53,500 bases of DNA from a virus. The stretch is taken from IMG/VR virus record IMGVR_UViG_3300028840_003032, positions 1 to 53,500 of that record. One strand, given 5' to 3'. Made by a program: the position numbers and the translations under genes. Positions 49,709 through 53,500 of the stretch are shown here, in pieces; the first letter of the stretch is position 1; each line of letters opens with the position of its first letter. A model generated the notes under the pieces. It saw nothing but the letters and a program-made list of their open reading frames with translations. It did no database searches and had not been told where the DNA came from.

Positions 49709-49777
49709 CTTTTTCAAAATAGGGATGCGGCTAAAAAATTAAAGATTTCAACGCGTTGTAATTTTCTTTTGAAAAAG
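49709..49777. promoter_or_regulatory. Inverted repeat and palindrome upstream of second operon
   Basis: CTTTTTCAAAA (49709-49719) is exactly complementary to TTTTGAAAAAG (49767-49777), 47 bases apart, and CAACGCGTTG (49749-49758) between them is a perfect palindrome. The right arm covers the -35-like box of the candidate promoter. Its place corresponds to the 13-bp repeat upstream of the first operon, though the sequence differs. It could be an operator or cruciform. Confidence 0.55.
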
Positions 49778-49798
49778 CGCGTATCTTCTCTTTACTAT
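49769..49798 (+). promoter_or_regulatory. Candidate sigma70-type promoter
   Basis: TTGAAA (49769-49774) and TACTAT (49793-49798) are separated by 18 bases in AT-rich sequence. Boxes match the consensus at 5 and 4 of 6 positions. Transcription would begin near 49805, at the edge of the conserved leader, which would then be a 5' leader. The first operon has only a weaker counterpart. Confidence 0.45.
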
Positions 49799-49802
49799 TA
49801 GA

Positions 49803-49851
49803 TTGAAAAGAACTAAATTTTATGTATGGAGATGGTCTCAAAAAAAAGGGG
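49803..49851 (+). promoter_or_regulatory. Conserved operon leader/promoter, copy 2
   Basis: Ungapped 41/49 identity with 22579-22627, including TTGAAAAG, ATGTATGGAGA and CTCAAAAAAAAGG. The ATG in TATGG (49826) is not in frame with the downstream gene here, whereas it is in copy 1, so the conservation is not due to coding. It ends in the ribosome-binding site AAAGGGG. Confidence 0.65.
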
Positions 49852-49859
49852 AAACGAAA

Positions 49860-50075
49860 ATGAGGACGAGCGAAGACATGGGGATCAGAATAAACGACGA
49901 AGTCACTTTCAGAAATCGCCATACCGGGCGGACGCACACCGGTGTAGTCGTCTCGCTAGTTAGCGGAACCGGAACGCGGGAAGATTTTTTGGTGGGTCTT
50001 CGGGTCCACGGGTGGGAATACGCTAACGGGGAAAATCCGACCCTTATCCATACTCGGATGATCGTGAAAGGTTAG
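49860..50075 (+). CDS. Small hypothetical protein, first gene of second conserved operon
   Basis: 71 aa from ATG 49860, with AAAGGGG upstream; the in-frame ATG 49803 lies within the leader and is not used. The protein looks like a small beta barrel (INDEVTFRNRHTGRTHTGVVVSLVSG in parts; GLRVHGWEY), perhaps SH3-like. It shows no similarity that I can see to the 22635 gene, although the two occupy the same place in their operons. Confidence 0.55.
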   Translation: MRTSEDMGIRINDEVTFRNRHTGRTHTGVVVSLVSGTGTREDFLVGLRVHGWEYANGENPTLIHTRMIVKG

Positions 50076-50081
50076 AGGGAG

Positions 50082-50140
50082 AACGGGGGACGGAAACCCC
50101 CTACACATAGCCCCAACGGGCGAAAAGAAAAGGAGTCCAA
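50082..50140 (+). promoter_or_regulatory. Two-hairpin intergenic element with fixed RBS, copy 2
   Basis: GGGGG (50085-50089) pairs with CCCCC (50097-50101) around ACGGAAA, and GCCC (50110-50113) pairs with GGGC (50118-50121) around CAAC. The sequence CTACACATA lies between. An A-rich stretch and AAGGAGTCCAAAAATG follow. Loop lengths differ from copy 1 (22987-23048) but stems are kept, which points to RNA structure being selected. Confidence 0.65.
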
Positions 50141-50142
50141 AA

Positions 50143-50742
50143 ATGAGAACCACAACGGGAGTAAACAAGGCGAGGAAGAGGCTGGAAGAGGACATGGACA
50201 CGCGCAGGACGTCGTTCATCGAAGCGGTCCGGGAATCGCTCATCGACGCGGGCCACGAACTCGATACCGGCCACGGCGTTTCGCGAGTGGACGACATCGG
50301 CATCTACATGGAGGTCGGCAAGCAGGATTCGGGCGGCGCTTTCCGGACGCATTACAACGGCCGACTCTACTACACGCTGGGAGACTACGGCAACAAGCAA
50401 ACGTACCCGGAGCCCAAAAAGGGTTTCGACGTCGCCAAGGCGGTCGAGAGAATTCTGGAACGGGTCGAAGGCGGGAAGAGGCGGAAGGAGGCTCGCAAGA
50501 AGAGTGACGAGAAGAAGAAAGCGGCCAAGGTCACTCTTCGCAGGGCGTGCGCGAAAATCGAGATGGACGAGCACAACCGACCGAAGGACTGGAGCGATGA
50601 GGCGGACTTGCGATGGGATAAGAAGTCCCCGGAGACGCTTCGCAAGGTCAAGACGCTCGACGCGGACCGGGTTGAGGCGACGTTCGCCCTCACCCCGGAG
50701 ATGTTTGAGAAGGTCGTGAAACTGATCGACGTGATCGGATAA
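50143..50742 (+). CDS. Hypothetical protein of second conserved operon
   Basis: 199 aa, ATG with AAGGAG at the conserved distance. Residues 1-70 contain a helix and a small beta region (RTSFIEAVRESLIDAGHELD, VSRVDDIGIYMEV). A basic helical stretch follows (~110-130, GKRRKEARKKSDEKKKAAK), and the end is a short domain (ADRVEATFALTPEMFEKVVK). Not recognised. It has the same place in its operon, after the two-hairpin element, as CobS does in the first. Confidence 0.6.
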   Translation: MRTTTGVNKARKRLEEDMDTRRTSFIEAVRESLIDAGHELDTGHGVSRVDDIGIYMEVGKQDSGGAFRTHYNGRLYYTLGDYGNKQTYPEPKKGFDVAKAVERILERVEGGKRRKEARKKSDEKKKAAKVTLRRACAKIEMDEHNRPKDWSDEADLRWDKKSPETLRKVKTLDADRVEATFALTPEMFEKVVKLIDVIG

Positions 50743-50756
50743 TAAAGGAGTCCAAA

Positions 50757-51860
50757 ATGAAAACGACGAAAGAAGAAAAGACGACGAAGGTGGAGACGAG
50801 CTATCTGATGTGGGTCGGTGCCGCTCACTACCCCACGATCAAAAGCTACGTCGAAGAGGCGCTTGAGATGGGTATCTCAAAGCGACTCCCGAACGCGGCG
50901 GTGGCGGAGAAGATGCTTGAGGCGAACACGGTCGTATTCGTCGCCCACGACGAAGGCGAGTATCACGAATGCCCCGAGTGCTTGGGGACTATCGAGTGCC
51001 CCGAGTGTCGCAAGCGGTCGGAGCGAATCAACCGCCTCAAAATCGAGCGTGAGGACTTCTGCGAAGAGGAGATGGCGCTGGAGTCGAAGGTCAAGAAGAT
51101 GGAACTGGAGGTCGCCAACTCCGAAGAGAGGGATCACGACGCGACGGACGCCCTCAAGGAGAAGATCAAGGAGACGAAGACGAAGATGAAGCGCTGCGAG
51201 ACGAAGACTCAGAAGCGCAGCGAGAAAATCCACGAGCTTCTTGCCGAGCAAATGAACTGCGTCGATTGCGACGGGGAAGGGACGATGAGCGGCGGAACGG
51301 GCGGCAAGGTCGTCTTCGGGGATAAGGACGTTTGGGAATACCGGCGTTACAACTACTGGCTCCACCTTCCGAAGAAGTGGACCGCCGAAAAGAAGAACGG
51401 CGTGGCGGCCGAAGAGATGTGCGAGAACTGCGGCGGCACCGGGCGCCTCCCCAACGGTCGAATCTTCGGGATGTTCCTCCCCAGCGCCACCGAATACGTC
51501 CTCAAGCCTGAGGATGAGGAAGAGTTCAAAAAGGAAATCGAAGCGAAGGGCATCGAGACGGTAGCGAAGACGATAGTGGAAGCGGAACGGAAGCGCGGCT
51601 GCGGCAAGCGGAAGGCGGGCGGATACTACGCCGTCACGAACCCGAAGACGGCGACCGCCGAAGAGGTGACGACGAAGATGAAGGAGCTAATCGAAAAGGG
51701 CGTCATCAAGTACGAAGAGGTGAAGGTGAGCGGCAACTTCGTAGAATTTTTGGCGCCGGTCGAAATCGCTTCAAAGCGGTTCCGAGGTATCAAGCGGTGG
51801 TCTCTCGACCCGGCTGCGGAAGAGGAAGCGGAGATGGCGCTTGACGCGATGGAGGACTAG
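50757..51860 (+). CDS. Coiled-coil protein with DnaJ-type zinc motifs
   Basis: 367 aa, ATG with AAAGGAGTCC upstream. Cysteine pairs occur at 72/75 and 81/84 (ECPECLGTIECPEC), then 168/171 (CVDCDGEG) and 222/225 (CENCGGTG). The last two are CxxCxGxG motifs of DnaJ zinc fingers. A charged coiled coil (~87-165) separates the first pair group from the others. There is no J domain (no HPD). It may be a zinc-bound scaffold or chaperone-like protein. Further identity is not visible. Confidence 0.62.
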   Translation: MKTTKEEKTTKVETSYLMWVGAAHYPTIKSYVEEALEMGISKRLPNAAVAEKMLEANTVVFVAHDEGEYHECPECLGTIECPECRKRSERINRLKIEREDFCEEEMALESKVKKMELEVANSEERDHDATDALKEKIKETKTKMKRCETKTQKRSEKIHELLAEQMNCVDCDGEGTMSGGTGGKVVFGDKDVWEYRRYNYWLHLPKKWTAEKKNGVAAEEMCENCGGTGRLPNGRIFGMFLPSATEYVLKPEDEEEFKKEIEAKGIETVAKTIVEAERKRGCGKRKAGGYYAVTNPKTATAEEVTTKMKELIEKGVIKYEEVKVSGNFVEFLAPVEIASKRFRGIKRWSLDPAAEEEAEMALDAMED

Positions 51861-51863
51861 ACG

Positions 51864-52454
51864 ATGAAGACGGAAACGCAACAACAGAAGAACGCGATGA
51901 AGGCGCTTGAGAAGTTCTTGGTGAACGGCGGTCAGCCGGGATTCGAGATACTAACGATGCCCGGCAAGATCAAAGTCGGGCTCAAGGCGGGACCGGAGCC
52001 GCATATGAACGGCGGCAACTATCAAATCGCCTACATCGTTAAAGGCGAGGACGATGACCATGAGCCGGACTTCCGCTACATCATCGCCGCGAAGACGCTT
52101 GAGCTTGCGCGGGAATTCGAGTTGAAGAACCCGTCGATCATCGACGGTCGAATACACTTCCAGCACGACCTTCCGGAGATGGCGACTGTGTACCTCGTGG
52201 ACGGGACGGGACCACGTGGGAACGTCTACAAAGAGTGGCTCCAAATCGACGTTAAGCGAGGCGCCTATCGTCATACGCCGGGAAGCGATAGCGCCTATGG
52301 TGCTCCGCTTGAGGAGGACGCTGTCTCCATGCCCAGCGCCCACGGCGGCAACGACTTACCCGGACCGGGAGCGCCCGCAAAGAGAGTTGATAGCTACAAC
52401 TCTGTCGATGATCTTCGGAAGGCGCTCCAACGGGGAGACTTTGAGAGGCGGTAG
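51864..52454 (+). CDS. Hypothetical protein with SVDD/GDFER C-terminal motif (paralogue 1)
   Basis: 196 aa, ATG with GGAGG about 10 bases upstream. The N-terminal part is similar in plan to the next gene: a short helix with FLVNGGQPGFEI, then a beta-rich region (YQIAYIVKGEDDD, FRYIIAAKTLELA). A glycine/proline linker (GGNDLPGPGAPAKR) precedes the C-terminal motif YNSVDDLRKALQRGDFERR. The motif recurs at the end of 52501-53061. Function is unknown. Confidence 0.6.
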   Translation: MKTETQQQKNAMKALEKFLVNGGQPGFEILTMPGKIKVGLKAGPEPHMNGGNYQIAYIVKGEDDDHEPDFRYIIAAKTLELAREFELKNPSIIDGRIHFQHDLPEMATVYLVDGTGPRGNVYKEWLQIDVKRGAYRHTPGSDSAYGAPLEEDAVSMPSAHGGNDLPGPGAPAKRVDSYNSVDDLRKALQRGDFERR

Positions 52455-52500
52455 TTCATCGCTCCGTCGCTTCGTTCGGTAGAAGAAAGCGAGGTGAAAA

Positions 52501-53061
52501 GTGGAAGGTCGAAGTATAGGACGGGAAGAGGCGCTCACCGACGCGGTGGACACGTTTTTGAATCGCGGCGGTCGCCCGCATTTACAGATTCGAGGAACCG
52601 GTGATGACGAGTATCGACTTGATGGCTCAACGGGAACGTCTCCTCAATTGGAAGGCGTGCCGTGCGCGGTCGTCTTCGTCCTCTTCTCAACCTCATCCGA
52701 CGCTCACGGGCGGTTCTATTTCGTCGGTGCGGAGACGTTAGGAGAGGGAGAATTATTTCAAAACGATCACGAAGAGGAGATCATCGGCAAGATCAACTAC
52801 GGTTCTTGGCGCCACTTGGGTTCGGTTTTCGTCCATAACGGGAAGGGAAAGTGGTATCCGCATATCCGGTTAGACCATAAGCGCGAAGTGTACTCCATCA
52901 TTACGAAGGAACCGGGTGAGAACGACGTAGCGGTGGGACCGGAGATACGCCCCAAACCGAAGTCGAAGAAGAAGCCGAAAGAGGCGCCGAAGACGAACCG
53001 CAGTTTCAACTCCGTCGATGACTTCCGAGATGCCCTTCAGAAAGGCGACTTTGAGCGATGA
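52501..53061 (+). CDS. Hypothetical protein with SVDD/GDFER C-terminal motif (paralogue 2)
   Basis: 186 aa, GTG start with GAGGTGA upstream. FLNRGGRPHLQI near residue 18 parallels FLVNGGQPGFEI of the previous protein, and the middle is beta-rich (AVVFVLFSTSSDAHGRFYFV). A basic linker (PKPKSKKKPKEAPK) leads to FNSVDDFRDALQKGDFER. The pair looks like an ancient duplication with diverged cores and conserved ends. The end overlaps the HNH start by four bases (ATGA). Confidence 0.6.
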   Translation: MEGRSIGREEALTDAVDTFLNRGGRPHLQIRGTGDDEYRLDGSTGTSPQLEGVPCAVVFVLFSTSSDAHGRFYFVGAETLGEGELFQNDHEEEIIGKINYGSWRHLGSVFVHNGKGKWYPHIRLDHKREVYSIITKEPGENDVAVGPEIRPKPKSKKKPKEAPKTNRSFNSVDDFRDALQKGDFER

Positions 53062-53500
53062 AGTCGGTCGCCATAAGACTCCTTCAACGGACGTCGTTCT
53101 CAGCGCCGGAAGAGTGTTGGGAATGGGGCGGTTCAACGACCGAATACGGGCACGGAAGGATATGGGTGGAAGGACGGGTCGAAAGGGCGCACCGCGTCTC
53201 CTATCGCCTCTTCAACGGACCGATTCCCGATGGGGAGGTCGTTCGGCATACCTGCGATAATCCTCGCTGCGTCAATCCTCGCCATCTCCTACTCGGAACG
53301 CCTGCGGATAACGCCCAGGATATGGTCGAACGCGGGCGCCATCGGTCCGGATACGCTAAAATCACCGCAGATGACGCTGTATTCATCCGAGAACGTGCGG
53401 CGCTTGGGACTCCGACCGAAGACCTGCGACATCAATTCGGTCTTTCTACGTCGAATCTCGCACGCCTCCTCAACCGGGAGATATGGGCCAACGCGGAAGG
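53058..53500 (+). CDS. HNH endonuclease, 3' truncated by window
   Basis: The frame from ATG 53058 is open to the last base, giving at least 147 residues. Residues 45-85 hold an HNH_3-type core: AHRVSYRLFNGPIPDGE, VVRHTCDNPRCVNPRHLLLG (61-80; H64, C66, C71, H76), then TPADNAQDM. After this, residues ~101-145 look like a helix-turn-helix DNA reader (KITADDAVFIRERAALGT, HQFGLSTSNLARLL). This layout matches free-standing homing endonucleases of phages. The stop lies outside the window. Confidence 0.85.
   Translation, partial: MKSVAIRLLQRTSFSAPEECWEWGGSTTEYGHGRIWVEGRVERAHRVSYRLFNGPIPDGEVVRHTCDNPRCVNPRHLLLGTPADNAQDMVERGRHRSGYAKITADDAVFIRERAALGTPTEDLRHQFGLSTSNLARLLNREIWANAE

Overview
The window is a contiguous piece of a large tailed-phage genome, probably a myovirus. 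It holds a P2/Mu-type contractile-tail baseplate set (gpD, gpV, gp25/gpW, gpJ and gpI-like proteins) and a self-contained replication, recombination and nucleotide-metabolism set. Every gene reads on the + strand. Genes are packed with 1-50 bp overlaps, many as ATGA or GTGA stop/start junctions, and GTG and TTG starts are common. Both ends cut genes: a tape-measure C-terminus at base 1 and an HNH endonuclease at 53500. There is no tRNA, rRNA, CRISPR array or insertion sequence that I can support, and no gene-free stretch longer than about 190 bases. The host cannot be read from the sequence. A signal-peptide protein nested in a spanin-like gene hints at a Gram-negative host.

Layout. (1) 1-16270 is the late region: tape measure end, tube/hub adaptor, hub gpD, spike gpV, a proline-repeat protein, gp25-like wedge, gpJ, tail appendages, a 1094-aa fibre, gpI fused to a lectin-like domain, a 713-aa fibre with a glycine-rich tip, then membrane proteins resembling holin and spanins. 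(2) 16319-22522 is a replication-initiation block: UvsW-like helicase, a strong structured intergenic element, a winged-helix initiator candidate, DnaC-like loader, DnaB-like helicase and DnaG-like primase. (3) 22579-28477 is an operon with its own conserved leader: small protein, CobS-like AAA+ ATPase, CobT-like VWA protein, sigma-factor-like protein and a hypothetical protein, closed by a strong intrinsic terminator. (4) 28491-34659 is a metabolic cluster: FAD oxidoreductase, MazG-HAD fusion, ThyX, UDP-sulfoquinovose-synthase-like SQD1, class III aminotransferase, dTMP-kinase-like protein and an ExoX-C-like protein. (5) 34646-49670 covers DNA synthesis and repair: Pol III alpha, HU/IHF-like protein, zinc-ribbon proteins, gp32-like SSB, RecA, SbcD, SbcC, RuvC-like nuclease, 5'-3' exonuclease and family-4 uracil-DNA glycosylase, among small unknowns. 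(6) 49709-53500 is a second operon whose head repeats that of operon 3, carrying unknown proteins and ending in the HNH gene.

The most unusual signal is regulatory. The operon heads at 22.5 kb and 49.7 kb share a 49-bp leader (41/49 identical) placed downstream of a long inverted repeat. Each leader is followed by one small gene and then a second shared element made of two hairpins and a fixed ribosome-binding site. One of these operons encodes the phage's sigma-like protein. Other notable points are the SQD1 homologue among nucleotide enzymes, the CobS/CobT/sigma linkage, and the extreme acidic and lysine-rich tails on SSB, RecA, Pol III alpha and neighbouring proteins.
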